22,197 nt of DNA from Candidatus Methanophagales archaeon ANME-1-THS (GTDB lineage Archaea; Halobacteriota; Syntropharchaeia; Alkanophagales; Methanospirareceae), in NCBI GenBank assembly GCA_004212135.1, contig RXIE01000171.1, forward strand, positions 1 through 22,197. Reading direction: 5' to 3'. Under the pieces are notes generated by a model. That model was not told the DNA's origin. It made no database searches and saw only the letters and a program-made list of their open reading frames with translations. The position numbers and the translations under genes were made by a program. How positions within the stretch are numbered: the stretch's first letter is position 1; each line of letters begins with the position of its first letter. Below, in pieces: positions 7,376 to 15,515 of the stretch.

Positions 7376-8029
7376 ATGACGATAAAAAAGGGCGCGGAGG
7401 GGATGAGGAAGAAGAAGCTTGCAGGAGTAGTGATAGTAGCTCTGTTCTTCTCGATAGTTGGAATATGCAGCACGGCGTCAATGTCAGAAGATTCTCCCGG
7501 TTCGCAGAGATGGTATCTGGATAGTGAGGATCACCCCGTAGCGGGTAAACTCATGGAGAAGACCGGGACGCAAAGCGGCTCAGTAACTATTGCAGGAGGA
7601 GAGGAGGAGGTTTGGCTCGCGGATAGTGCGGCTCTCATCGACGTCACGTTTCCTGGAGGTTTCTGGGTGGTGGGAGTAAGGACCGACAGGAATTGGGGCG
7701 ATAAATGCCGTGTGAGCTTGGGGGGATTTAATCCAACATCAGGCTGGTATGAGATTCCTACCAAGGATCGTTCATGGTCATGGAACATTTATGTCCTGGA
7801 TATCGCACTACAAGCGGATCCCGCAACGATAAAGCAAGGTGATTATCTGGCATTGAAGATTACAAATGAGGATGAGGCGGCACACACCGTTCATGCCGGA
7901 AGATATTCCTTGCTCAGGTCTCCACGTAGTGATCCAGGTTATCCAATCCCCGAGCTACCAGCGCTTGTTCTAATGAGTGTCGGCTTGCTCGCACTCGTGA
8001 GCTACGTGGTACTGAGAAGAAAGGGCTAA
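7376..8029 (+). CDS. Secreted IPELP (PEF-CTERM-like) sorting-signal protein
   Basis: 217 residues. Signal helix within about 12-33 (KLAGVVIVALFFSIVGI). One beta-sandwich domain, about 40-180, of a type common in methanogen surface proteins: ALIDVTFPGGFWVVGVRTD, then a variable stretch and QGDYLALKITNE. The tail is PIPELPALVLMSVG, a hydrophobic helix and LRRKG, a PEF-CTERM-like archaeosortase signal closely similar to that of the subtilase at 882. The archaeosortase gene begins 140 bases downstream on the same strand, so this is probably its cognate substrate. The ATG at 7403 (MRKKK...) is an alternative start that also leaves a good signal peptide. The ligand or activity is unknown. Confidence 0.8.
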   Translation: MTIKKGAEGMRKKKLAGVVIVALFFSIVGICSTASMSEDSPGSQRWYLDSEDHPVAGKLMEKTGTQSGSVTIAGGEEEVWLADSAALIDVTFPGGFWVVGVRTDRNWGDKCRVSLGGFNPTSGWYEIPTKDRSWSWNIYVLDIALQADPATIKQGDYLALKITNEDEAAHTVHAGRYSLLRSPRSDPGYPIPELPALVLMSVGLLALVSYVVLRRKG

Positions 8030-8157
8030 GAAGTAGTGTAGTACGTGACGCTGCAGCCACCGTTTCACGGCGCGGGGGTTGATTGGTATTAGGCTTACAC
8101 ACGAACCCATAGGATTCATCTCATCCATCGCGACCGTAGCGTTGAGAAGAGGGGGTA

Positions 8158-8163
8158 GGAGGG
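8158..8163 (+). promoter_or_regulatory. Ribosome binding site of the archaeosortase
   Basis: GGAGGG ends five bases before the ATG at 8169 and decides this start. I see no clear BRE/TATA pair in 8030-8157, so read-through from the promoter at 7324-7340 is plausible. Confidence 0.6.
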
Positions 8164-8168
8164 TGTAA

Positions 8169-9002
8169 ATGAAGAAGATCACGGTCGTGCTTGCACTCCT
8201 CCTCACCATTTTATATCTGCGGAGTTTCATCTGGCTTGCCAGGGCATGGCTCACTGACCCTTATTATTCACACGGCTTTTTGGTCTTACTCATCTCTGGT
8301 TTTATCACGTGGAGAGAGATCCGGAGCTACAGGAGGGCGCAAAAGGTCGAGCCGGAAACGTTTAAACCAGGCATCTATATCTTCGGTTTCGGGCTTCTGC
8401 TTTACACGATCGGGTTTATCACGCTCTTTCCGTTTTTAGCTGCGCTTTCGTTCCTGTTTACGGTAAGCGGGTTGATCCTCTCTTTTTATGGCAAGCCCCT
8501 GATGCGTTCGCTCCTCTTCCCGCTTGTATTCCTCATCTTCGCGATCCCCTTGCCACTCTTATTCCTGGAAGAAATCACGTATGGTCTGCAATCGTTCTCG
8601 GCACGCTCTTCCGCTTTCATTATTGGACTCCTGGGGATCCCGGTTGAACGAACAGGGGCGGAAATAGAACTGCAAAACGCCGCATTCACCATCGGATTGC
8701 CCTGCAGCGGCATGAACACCTTGATCTCGCTCCTGACACTGGCCGCGATCCTCATTTACCTTTTGCGATGCCCCTTGGTCAAAAAAGCAGCTCTCTTCTG
8801 CGCAGCAGTTCCGATTGCGCTCGGTGCGAACATCCTGAGGATCGTCTCGATACTGCTCGTTGCGAATGCGTATGGCGCAGAAGCGGCGATCAGGTTCTTC
8901 CATGATTTCTCGAGCATACTGCTCTTTCTTGTAGCGCTTTTGGGATTGCTCATTCTCGCTACGATCTTCAGATGCAAACTCATCGTTTCAAAAGGAGAAT
9001 AA
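8169..9002 (+). CDS. artC: Archaeosortase (exosortase family), probably PEF-CTERM type
   Basis: 277 residues, eight or so membrane helices. Near the N-terminus is DPYYSHGFLVLLIS (30-43), the YSHG motif of exosortases. The catalytic set is complete: Cys179 in IGLPCSGMNTL, Arg224 in GANILRIVS and His245 in IRFFHDFSS. Archaeosortases cleave C-terminal tripartite signals outside the membrane and transfer the protein to a lipid or similar anchor. Because the gene just upstream and the subtilase at 882 both end in IPELP tails, the archaeosortase C/PEF-CTERM subgroup is most likely; the symbol rests on this context, not on a subfamily search. The PGF-type tail at 6308 would normally need archaeosortase A, not seen here. 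EpsI-like and CPBP genes flank the locus on both sides. Confidence 0.85.
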   Translation: MKKITVVLALLLTILYLRSFIWLARAWLTDPYYSHGFLVLLISGFITWREIRSYRRAQKVEPETFKPGIYIFGFGLLLYTIGFITLFPFLAALSFLFTVSGLILSFYGKPLMRSLLFPLVFLIFAIPLPLLFLEEITYGLQSFSARSSAFIIGLLGIPVERTGAEIELQNAAFTIGLPCSGMNTLISLLTLAAILIYLLRCPLVKKAALFCAAVPIALGANILRIVSILLVANAYGAEAAIRFFHDFSSILLFLVALLGLLILATIFRCKLIVSKGE

Positions 9003-9395
9003 CATCGTGCATCTCTTCTTCCCCATCCAGCGTTTATTGCAGTCACCGCACCTTATCGTTGTGAATTCCCCTCCGTCCCACGTACTCGGTTGTTCACGGT
9101 TCGTACCAATCGGGCAATATGAAATCAAACTCCTTTATACTCGCTGGCCAGACTATCTTTGGTCTTCTCTCTTTGACTGCATCGTCCAGATCTGTAGATG
9201 AAGAGGAAAGCTCGAAGGTGCAAGGTATAAGAACTTATCGTCCGTACACTTGAGGTCCGGATATGGTCTATCTAAGCCTCGGTGATCTTCATGACGAATA
9301 TGAAACAGTGTGGTAGTGCATTTTGCCGTTACTGTGGTTGCCTATCGTTAAAAATAATGAGAGAATATGCCATATACTCCTCTATTTTACCCTTC
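9003..9395. other. Intergenic stretch without a convincing gene
   Basis: Between the end of the archaeosortase and the 3' end of the convergent dockerin gene. GGTTCGTACC (9098-9107) has the GGT-N4-ACC form and a TATA-like CTTTATAC follows at 9133-9140, but the spacing is ten bases longer than in the other promoters and no BRE ACCGAAA is present. Small ORFs here have no recognisable product. Around 9300-9350 a short frame reads CGSAFCRYCGC, zinc-ribbon-like, which may be a gene relic or chance. A small RNA cannot be excluded. Confidence 0.4.
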
Positions 9396-11345
9396 TCAGC
9401 TCGCACAGCAGCTCAGTGCATGTCCGTACTGCACGTGGTTATGGAGCAGCCCGACGTCGCCCATATTAATCTTGGTATCGCAGTTCACATCGCCGATCCA
9501 TGTATCGCAGATTGCATACCCGTACTGCACGTGATTGTGCAGCGCGCCGACATCGCCCATGTTCACAGCGCCGTTACAGTTCACGTCGCCGCACACAATC
9601 AGCTTCAGCTTTTGCACGATTACCACACCCGTGACAGAGGGGTGCAGTGCATCGTGATACGGATACGTTCCGAGCTCGGTGAACTTATAGGAGAACGACT
9701 GCCCTTTTGAAAGGTTACCAGAATCCCACAGCCCGGTATCACTCGTCACCGTGTGTACTAACCCTTCTTGATTAGTCCATTCAACCGTAGTTCCTAGGGG
9801 AACGGTTCTTACACCCGGTTCATAAGCATTATTATTGATTCCAATGGTATGTGGCTCGCCATCTGCAACGATTTCTGAAAACTCTTTAAACCGCTCATAA
9901 TATGAACCCCTGCCATTGGCATTAAAGGAGTAATCAATGGGTGTTTCAAAATAAACTCGCACAGCTCCAAGTAATGGGTCTGTGTATTCCACTGCTGATT
10001 GATTACGACCACTGCTGGAATTGATAAAGGACCCATAATCTCCTTCGACTCTGAGGTATGGCCAGTATCGGGTTCTCAAATCGGTCTTTGGAATGACGGT
10101 CAAGTTTACCGATGCTGAATAGCTCTGCCCAATGACAGGATTGTTAATTCGCCAGAGTAACCCTCCTTCAGGACTCGAGCTAATGAGTTCAGGATGGGTC
10201 GCAGTCTCCCCTAATAGCTCAGAATTCGCATCATCGGTTTCTTCTGCAAATGCCGTAATTCGTAATTGGTTAAGATTAGCGGTAGGTGTGGCATTAAAAG
10301 TCATGGTTATTGTTTCATTTCCCGAGAAGACCTCTTTATCTACCGATCTGGACGATGAAAACGGTGGGGTTAGCTCATGCGTGTTGAGTTCATTTATACC
10401 CAGTTCAAAAAAGGATGATACCGTCTCATTGTTTCCCGTCCACTCGAGATGATCTGGAAATCGTACTGAGTTTCCTGGGCTACTACGATAGCTATCGACG
10501 TGATAATATGTCCGGTTAAAGGCAATCAGAGTGGTATTAAAAATAAGGACTTTGGGGACAATGAATTGCCCACTAATAACATCTATTTTGAGCCTCATGC
10601 GGTATGTCAGATCTGAAGGAGTCGAAGAAAAACTGCCATTTGCCACATATTTCCGTTCCTCAAAATCTTGGTATGAGCGAATGGTGAGGTAGGGTGTGTA
10701 GGTTGGGGGATATGCCCAATCACATTTGAACGATTGACCTCCGGTATTGTAGCCGGTTACCAGATAAAACCTTGATGAGTTGAGCATAGTGCTTGATAAT
10801 GGGGTGGCTATCATGGTTAACGTGTTCGAATCAAAGTCAACGGATGCGTTAACACTGAACGATTGGTTACTACGCCACCCGTTAGTTGTGGAATTATATT
10901 CCCACACGTTATGTTGTGTCCCATGTATTAATGAATCATAATGTGGTATGTTTCCCGGATTTTTGAAATGCATACAACTGATTGCATATTCCGTTCCGAC
11001 GGTTGGACCTGCTCCACTAAAAGGTTTATAAGGACTACCAGTGAACGGGTTACTATCCATATCGATGTACAAAGACCACTCGTATTCAACGGTATTATTG
11101 GTTACGTTGGTTTTATCAAATAATAATTGATCTGGGATATTCGTAAGATTTATCTTCACCAAGAGACTGGAATCGTTTGCGGAAATCGTCCCTTGCGTGA
11201 GGTCGATAAAATCATAGGGCACATCGCCAACGGAATCGTCAATGATAATATCACCTGTCGCATCATCAGCGGAAACGACTCCAACGAACGCGCACAATAC
11301 CAAAAGAGCAACACCAATCACTACAAGTCCATATTTTGTATTCAT
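9396..11345 (-). CDS. Secreted protein with cupredoxin-like domain and C-terminal dockerin
   Basis: 649 residues. Signal peptide within 1-26 (VVIGVALLVLCAFVGVVSA). Residues about 28-215 form a beta-rich N-terminal domain (DIIIDDSVGDVPYDFIDLTQ), followed by another beta-rich region to about 490. Residues 494-584 resemble a plastocyanin/azurin-type cupredoxin (PLGTTVEWTNQEGLVHTVTS ... GTYPYHDALHPSVTGVV). His531 and His568 are kept, but the usual Cys is Asp565 and the usual Met is Val571, so type 1 copper binding is doubtful. Residues 585-649 are two dockerin repeats (GDVNCNGAVNMGDVG, GDVNCDTKINMGDVG) with the D-x-N-x-[ND] calcium loop. It should dock onto a cohesin-bearing surface partner, none of which is in the window. 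SD GAGGAGGGGG precedes the ATG. Confidence 0.8.
   Translation of the reverse strand: MNTKYGLVVIGVALLVLCAFVGVVSADDATGDIIIDDSVGDVPYDFIDLTQGTISANDSSLLVKINLTNIPDQLLFDKTNVTNNTVEYEWSLYIDMDSNPFTGSPYKPFSGAGPTVGTEYAISCMHFKNPGNIPHYDSLIHGTQHNVWEYNSTTNGWRSNQSFSVNASVDFDSNTLTMIATPLSSTMLNSSRFYLVTGYNTGGQSFKCDWAYPPTYTPYLTIRSYQDFEERKYVANGSFSSTPSDLTYRMRLKIDVISGQFIVPKVLIFNTTLIAFNRTYYHVDSYRSSPGNSVRFPDHLEWTGNNETVSSFFELGINELNTHELTPPFSSSRSVDKEVFSGNETITMTFNATPTANLNQLRITAFAEETDDANSELLGETATHPELISSSPEGGLLWRINNPVIGQSYSASVNLTVIPKTDLRTRYWPYLRVEGDYGSFINSSSGRNQSAVEYTDPLLGAVRVYFETPIDYSFNANGRGSYYERFKEFSEIVADGEPHTIGINNNAYEPGVRTVPLGTTVEWTNQEGLVHTVTSDTGLWDSGNLSKGQSFSYKFTELGTYPYHDALHPSVTGVVIVQKLKLIVCGDVNCNGAVNMGDVGALHNHVQYGYAICDTWIGDVNCDTKINMGDVGLLHNHVQYGHALSCCAS
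9494..9593 (-). repeat. Dockerin DNA repeat, copy 1
   Basis: This 100-base stretch within the dockerin of the cupredoxin-like gene matches 11713-11812 in the NosD-like gene with three mismatches. The similarity also covers the bases just after both stop codons. Recent duplication or gene conversion of the dockerin cassette is the likely cause. Confidence 0.9.
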
Positions 11346-11424
11346 GTCATCCCCCTCCTCTTCTTTTAACTCATCCCCTTTTTCACCTCTTGGGTGAGTG
11401 GTTGAAGACAGGTTTGGTTACATC

Positions 11425-11457
11425 GATTCAAGAATCTTTCGGTTTTTAACTGCAACC
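11425..11457 (-). promoter_or_regulatory. Possible relative of the shared promoter element upstream of the cupredoxin-dockerin gene
   Basis: On the minus strand GGTTGCAGTT (11448-11457) is followed by AAAAACCGAAAG (BRE at 11437-11443) and a weak TATA-like TTCTTGAAT. The GGT lies 14 bases before ACCGAAA, against 15 in the three better copies, and the ACC half is GTT. The ATG is about 90 bases downstream. Confidence 0.35.
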
Positions 11458-11518
11458 AAAAATTCCCCAAAAAATAAAAGAGGAAAGGAAAAATATCAAC
11501 TCCTCTATTTTACCCTTT

Positions 11519-14167
11519 TCAGCTCGGACAGCACTTCAGTGCATACCCGTACTGCACGTGGTTGTGCAGCGCGCCGACGTCACCCATATTGATCTTGGTA
11601 TCGCAGTTCACATCGCCCGCCCAGTCGCTGCAGATTTGGTGACCATATTGCACGTGGTTGTGGAGTAGGCCGACGTCGCCCATGTTCACTTTCTCATCGC
11701 AGTTCACGTCGCCGATCCATGTATCGCAGATTGCATACCCGTACTGCACGTGATTGTGCAGCGCGCCGACATCGCCCATGTTCACCGCACCGTTACAGTT
11801 CACATCGCCGCAGAGGTTTGCTTTAACCAATGGCAGATGATCCTTGTTCGTGCCTCCCGGAATATCGTAAGGCGTATCTCCGAGTCCGTCACCATCCGCA
11901 TCAGTTCCCGTGTAATCGTGCCAGTAATTGCCACCCAAGTTAGGTCCGCCGATGATATTTATTCCTTCTGCTTTCGTAATGTTCCATTTGTTCATTCCAT
12001 CGTCATCCGCATTGTTCGTGTTGTTGAAGTAGTTGTTGTACATGAGATTATCATTCGACGAGGTGAGATGGATACCGATGCTATTACCGGTGATAGTGTT
12101 GCCCGCGATCGTAATGCTGTCAGAGCTGTTCAGGCTGATCCCACCGAGATTATTCGCGATCCAATTTTCGGCAACGTTGATAGTGCTCGGTGTACTCGGG
12201 CCCACCGCGCCGCTCAATGACCTCGGCGCACCCTCATAGTAATCAGGATAGAAGTCCTTCTCTTCCAATCGCGCGGGAGGCGAGATGGTGTCCCCTCTCG
12301 TTTTGGTCTGTATGGTTGCTGCTCCGCGCGTTGACGTGGTCCCGAAACTCCCGGACGTGCCAGAACCAGAGAGATCATCGAGCAGGATGCCATAGTCATT
12401 GTTCTTCACAATGGTATTATGGTGAATCGTCGCATTCGTGAAGGAGAAGATTTTCATGCCGTACGCGTGATTTGGAGCGGCATTATCAGCGATGTAGTTA
12501 TCGGCGATGATCGCGTCAGACCCTTGCCCCATGTAAATGCCATAGCCAAAATCGTCACCCGCACCGTTATCTCGCAGAATATTCCCGATAATCGTCAGGT
12601 TCGAGGGGCCCGAGGCAGATGCGGGGTCCTTAGCAGCGAATATCCCGTTATAATAGTTGTGGCATGCCGTGTTATTCCAAATCGTGATGTTCCTGGTTGG
12701 TGTATCGTAAACAAAAATGCCGTGATAGCCGCTGTGGTTCGCGGTGTTATGGTAAACCATGGCGTCACTGCTCTGGTATACCACGATGCCATGCACCTCA
12801 CAGTACGATGCACGGTTATCAATGATCGTATTGTTATTGGATCCGACAAGGAGATAAATGCCATAATCATTGTCATACACGGTATTGTTTCGTATTATGG
12901 CATTCCGTGAGGTCCATACTAACAGTCCTGTGCCGAGATCGGTGAAGTTATTGCTCGAGAGATTATTATTGAGAACGGTACAGTTATCTGAATATTCGAG
13001 CCGAATGCCTTCCCAGTTATTATAAATGGCCGTGTTATTGATCAGCGTGGTATTATCTGACTCATGAACATATATCCCAATATACTCTTTGTTGAAATTC
13101 GCAGTATTGTTGAGTATCCGATTGTTCCATGAACTGTCATAGAGGTCGATCCCAAACCATCCGTTCGAACTTGCATTATTATGCTCGAGCGTGTTGTTGT
13201 TGCTTGACGCCCAGAGATAAATACCCCGTATAGAATTGTTCGACGCGGTATTATTCTCCAAGGTGTTGTTACTCGAAACGCGTAGTTCGATGCCATTCGT
13301 GTTATCCATGAGTGTATTATTTGTGAGTCTGTTGTTCTCGTTTCCCCAGTTCAGGTAGATGCCGCAATAGTTCGATGTTGCAGTGTTGTTATGAAGCGTA
13401 TTATTACTCGAAGAAGAGAGATAAATGCCGCAGCTATTCTGGTGAGCGCTGTTATTTGTCAGTGTGTTATTGTTCGAATCATACAGGCTGATGCCGCGAT
13501 CGGTGCTCGAATGAGCCCTGTTCTTCTCCAGTCTATTATTGCTCGACGAGGACAAGGAGATGCTGCCTGAGGGGTTTAATTCTACGATATTCGTGGTTAT
13601 CAGGTTGTAGTCGCTCGATGAGGCGAGCTGGATGCCATAGCTATTATTCCAGAGCACGTTCTTCTGGAGTATATTGTTACTCGATGAGGAGAGATAGATG
13701 CCGTAGTTGTTTCCCGATGCTTTGATAGCCGAAATATTACAGCAATCCGCGCTCTCAACGGAGATTCCAGCCTTGCCCCACTGTGATGCCCCGGTTATAT
13801 TGAACCCGGAGATATTCACCCAGTTCGCGGTCAGATTGAAGACGTGCCTTGATGGATCTGCCGCGGTCACCCGCACGATGTCTGGACCTTCGGCTTCCAG
13901 TATCACTGATTTGTTCACGATTATGTTCTCGATGTAAGAGCCTGCATATACAACGATAGAATCGCCAGCGGCTGCATTCGTGATACCCGACTGTATCGGC
14001 GTTGAACTCGCATTGAAGTGAGCGGTATCAATCCACCACCCGCTCGTATTGACGTAGATCGTCGTTGCCGATGAGGTTCCGCCACAAAGCAAGGCCAGTG
14101 CAAGAACCACGCTGCCGAATGCCAGGAGCAATCCGAACTTTTCGTTCTTTTCGCTCATACTAATCAT
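11519..14167 (-). CDS. Secreted NosD-like right-handed beta-helix protein with three dockerin repeats
   Basis: 882 residues. Signal segment about 11-34. From about 40 to 640 the protein is built of short parallel beta-helix repeats (SSSNNTLxNNTA-type, NNYGIYLSSSSNN), the NosD/PbH1 carbohydrate-binding or -cleaving fold; no catalytic triad can be singled out by eye. A low-complexity break around 600-660 (STRGAATIQTKTRGD) interrupts the helix. A typical NosD end follows (GGNYWHDYTGTDADGDGLGD), then residues about 786-882 with three dockerin-type repeats (GDVNCNGAVNMGDVG, GDVNCDEKVNMGDVG, GDVNCDTKINMGDVG) and a terminal CCPS. Three repeats rather than the usual two is odd. The internal ATG at 14158 (MSEKNEK) has the better-spaced SD (AGGGA, 8 bases) and may be the true start. 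Likely a surface glycan-interacting protein attached through cohesin. Confidence 0.85.
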   Translation of the reverse strand: MISMSEKNEKFGLLLAFGSVVLALALLCGGTSSATTIYVNTSGWWIDTAHFNASSTPIQSGITNAAAGDSIVVYAGSYIENIIVNKSVILEAEGPDIVRVTAADPSRHVFNLTANWVNISGFNITGASQWGKAGISVESADCCNISAIKASGNNYGIYLSSSSNNILQKNVLWNNSYGIQLASSSDYNLITTNIVELNPSGSISLSSSSNNRLEKNRAHSSTDRGISLYDSNNNTLTNNSAHQNSCGIYLSSSSNNTLHNNTATSNYCGIYLNWGNENNRLTNNTLMDNTNGIELRVSSNNTLENNTASNNSIRGIYLWASSNNNTLEHNNASSNGWFGIDLYDSSWNNRILNNTANFNKEYIGIYVHESDNTTLINNTAIYNNWEGIRLEYSDNCTVLNNNLSSNNFTDLGTGLLVWTSRNAIIRNNTVYDNDYGIYLLVGSNNNTIIDNRASYCEVHGIVVYQSSDAMVYHNTANHSGYHGIFVYDTPTRNITIWNNTACHNYYNGIFAAKDPASASGPSNLTIIGNILRDNGAGDDFGYGIYMGQGSDAIIADNYIADNAAPNHAYGMKIFSFTNATIHHNTIVKNNDYGILLDDLSGSGTSGSFGTTSTRGAATIQTKTRGDTISPPARLEEKDFYPDYYEGAPRSLSGAVGPSTPSTINVAENWIANNLGGISLNSSDSITIAGNTITGNSIGIHLTSSNDNLMYNNYFNNTNNADDDGMNKWNITKAEGINIIGGPNLGGNYWHDYTGTDADGDGLGDTPYDIPGGTNKDHLPLVKANLCGDVNCNGAVNMGDVGALHNHVQYGYAICDTWIGDVNCDEKVNMGDVGLLHNHVQYGHQICSDWAGDVNCDTKINMGDVGALHNHVQYGYALKCCPS
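11713..11812 (-). repeat. Dockerin DNA repeat, copy 2
   Basis: Matches 9494-9593 at 97 of 100 bases. It encodes the first dockerin repeat and the start of the second. Within this gene a third repeat (11519-11640) and the matching end of the neighbour gene are also closely similar. Confidence 0.9.
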
Positions 14168-14486
14168 CCCTAAATACTATCATTCATTCTCAGCTTACTT
14201 AGTCTTCCTTTTAATAAATACCTTTGCGCCGAGATTCATCCCTTCCTTCATGTCTTGCTCGATACCCAGGTATGCGTCGTTAGAGTGAACTCTGGAGGGT
14301 GCATAAAAAGATGCTCGGGGGCATAAGGAATTGGACAATTCAATTAACTTACCATATGGCAGTTATTTCCATCACATACCTTTTATTTTAATTTTAATTT
14401 AATTACTTGTCTCTATTTATTCTAATATATTGGGACTATATTGGGACTCTGTCTGAGGTAAGGGCACGGTAAGAAGAAGAAAGGCC
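14168..14486. other. AT-rich divergent promoter region
   Basis: Lies between the NosD-like gene (minus) and the second EpsI-like gene (plus). On the minus strand a TATA-like TATTTATTAAAA (about 14212-14223) sits about 50 bases before the NosD-like start. Toward the EpsI-like gene there is TATTTATTCTAATATATT (14413-14431) and a tandem 11-base direct repeat, ATATTGGGACT, at 14427-14437 and 14438-14448. No ORF or RNA gene is evident. Confidence 0.5.
14427..14448 (+). repeat. Tandem 11-base direct repeat upstream of the second EpsI-like gene
   Basis: ATATTGGGACT occurs twice head to tail, the unit being about one DNA helical turn, 39 bases before the ATG at 14487. The position suggests a regulator site or a duplicated initiation region. 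The first EpsI-like gene has no such repeat. Confidence 0.6.
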
Positions 14487-15434
14487 ATGAAACTGCCGGA
14501 GCACTATCTGAGGATCATCGGTTTTGTGCTGCTTACCATCGTGATTATCCTGCTCGTTTCTACACCGTCCATGCTCATTGCCAAATCGGTTACCACGATT
14601 GACACCGAGCTCTCCCATGCATCAGGTTCAGAAACCCCTGTTCGGACCCTGCTGGATTTCGGGAACAGCGAGCATATGCGTGCATTTTCCTATGAAATTG
14701 GCGATTGGGAATCCTCTGTTCTGGCTGAATACAATACGACGAATATCTCCGAACGGTTAGGTGCCGAGGTGTTGCTCATGCGTGCATATTCGCATCCGAA
14801 ACTGTATCAGCCGGTCTTCTTGCTCATCATGCAATCAAGCAATCGGTCAAGCTTTCATCCACCACCGGTCTGCTACCCCGCGTTGGGCTATACCATTGAA
14901 GGCGAATCGACTGAAGAGATCATCGTGCCGAACACAAGCTGGGCTGAGGGACCCTGGCTGTCCGAAGGAGATGTTTCGTTTAAGGGGACGATAGCGGTCA
15001 AGGAGCTCATTGTTGCCAGGAAATCAAAGGAAGATGGGAGGCTCACTGAGCGACGGGTAGTACTCTATTTCTACGTAAAGGATAACCCCTTCACCTCAGA
15101 TGCCGTTACCATGATCCGGGTCGAAGCGCTTGCGCCGCTTGAGGGCTCATACGATGGGATTCGCAATATCACCAAGGAGTTCATGGGTGAGACGATCCCC
15201 TATCTGTTTGAGCTCCAGAGGAAGGAGCCGCCTCTCTTTATGATACTCCTCTCCGGATCTATCCTCAGCAAGCTGGCGCTCGTATTGTTAGTTCTCGCGC
15301 CTCTGACTCTCATCCTCTATCCACAAATAAGGAGGATTACGGATAAGGAGAATAAAGGGCTGGAGAGCTCAATTCAAGGATTAAAAAAAGGGTTTTCAAT
15401 TATCAGTTGTGTGATGCTGGAACCAAGGAAGTAA
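14487..15434 (+). CDS. EpsI-like exosortase-associated protein (copy 2)
   Basis: 315 residues, paralogue of 4558-5433. The N-terminal helix (about 10-30), the IGDW motif (71-74) and SSFHPPPVCYPALGY with His124 and Cys129 are all kept, as are ERRVVLYFYVKDNPFTSD and the C-terminal helix (about 253-278). Most of the body is identical to copy 1 by eye; it has a three-residue insertion near 77 and a tail about 20 residues longer, ending SCVMLEPRK. The 3' end does not overlap the convergent CPBP gene (81-base gap), unlike copy 1. Role as for copy 1: an extracytoplasmic companion of exosortase-type sorting, reaction unknown. Divergence between copies could mean different partners. Confidence 0.78.
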   Translation: MKLPEHYLRIIGFVLLTIVIILLVSTPSMLIAKSVTTIDTELSHASGSETPVRTLLDFGNSEHMRAFSYEIGDWESSVLAEYNTTNISERLGAEVLLMRAYSHPKLYQPVFLLIMQSSNRSSFHPPPVCYPALGYTIEGESTEEIIVPNTSWAEGPWLSEGDVSFKGTIAVKELIVARKSKEDGRLTERRVVLYFYVKDNPFTSDAVTMIRVEALAPLEGSYDGIRNITKEFMGETIPYLFELQRKEPPLFMILLSGSILSKLALVLLVLAPLTLILYPQIRRITDKENKGLESSIQGLKKGFSIISCVMLEPRK

Positions 15435-15515
15435 TGACCACTATCTTTCCGCAACCACTCCAACCGCTCCTTACCGGTCGCAAACCGGGAGTGATTCAAC
15501 ATGCGTATCCCTGCT

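Noticed and set aside
9007..9201. 64-residue ORF after the archaeosortase
   Set aside because: No ribosome binding site, and composition unlike its neighbours; contains the TATA-like and palindromic sequences instead.
9282..9710. 142-residue ORF with a zinc-ribbon-like CGSAFCRYCGC start
   Set aside because: Most of it is antisense to the dockerin coding sequence; only the first 35 residues are outside, too little for a gene call.
11750..12910. Several plus-strand ORFs opposite the NosD-like gene
   Set aside because: Shadow frames produced by the repetitive Asn/Ser-rich coding sequence.
12900..13750. Regular repeats suggesting a CRISPR array
   Set aside because: The periodicity is the coding of beta-helix repeats (NNTLxNNTA); units vary in sequence and are in frame, with no constant repeat or unique spacers.
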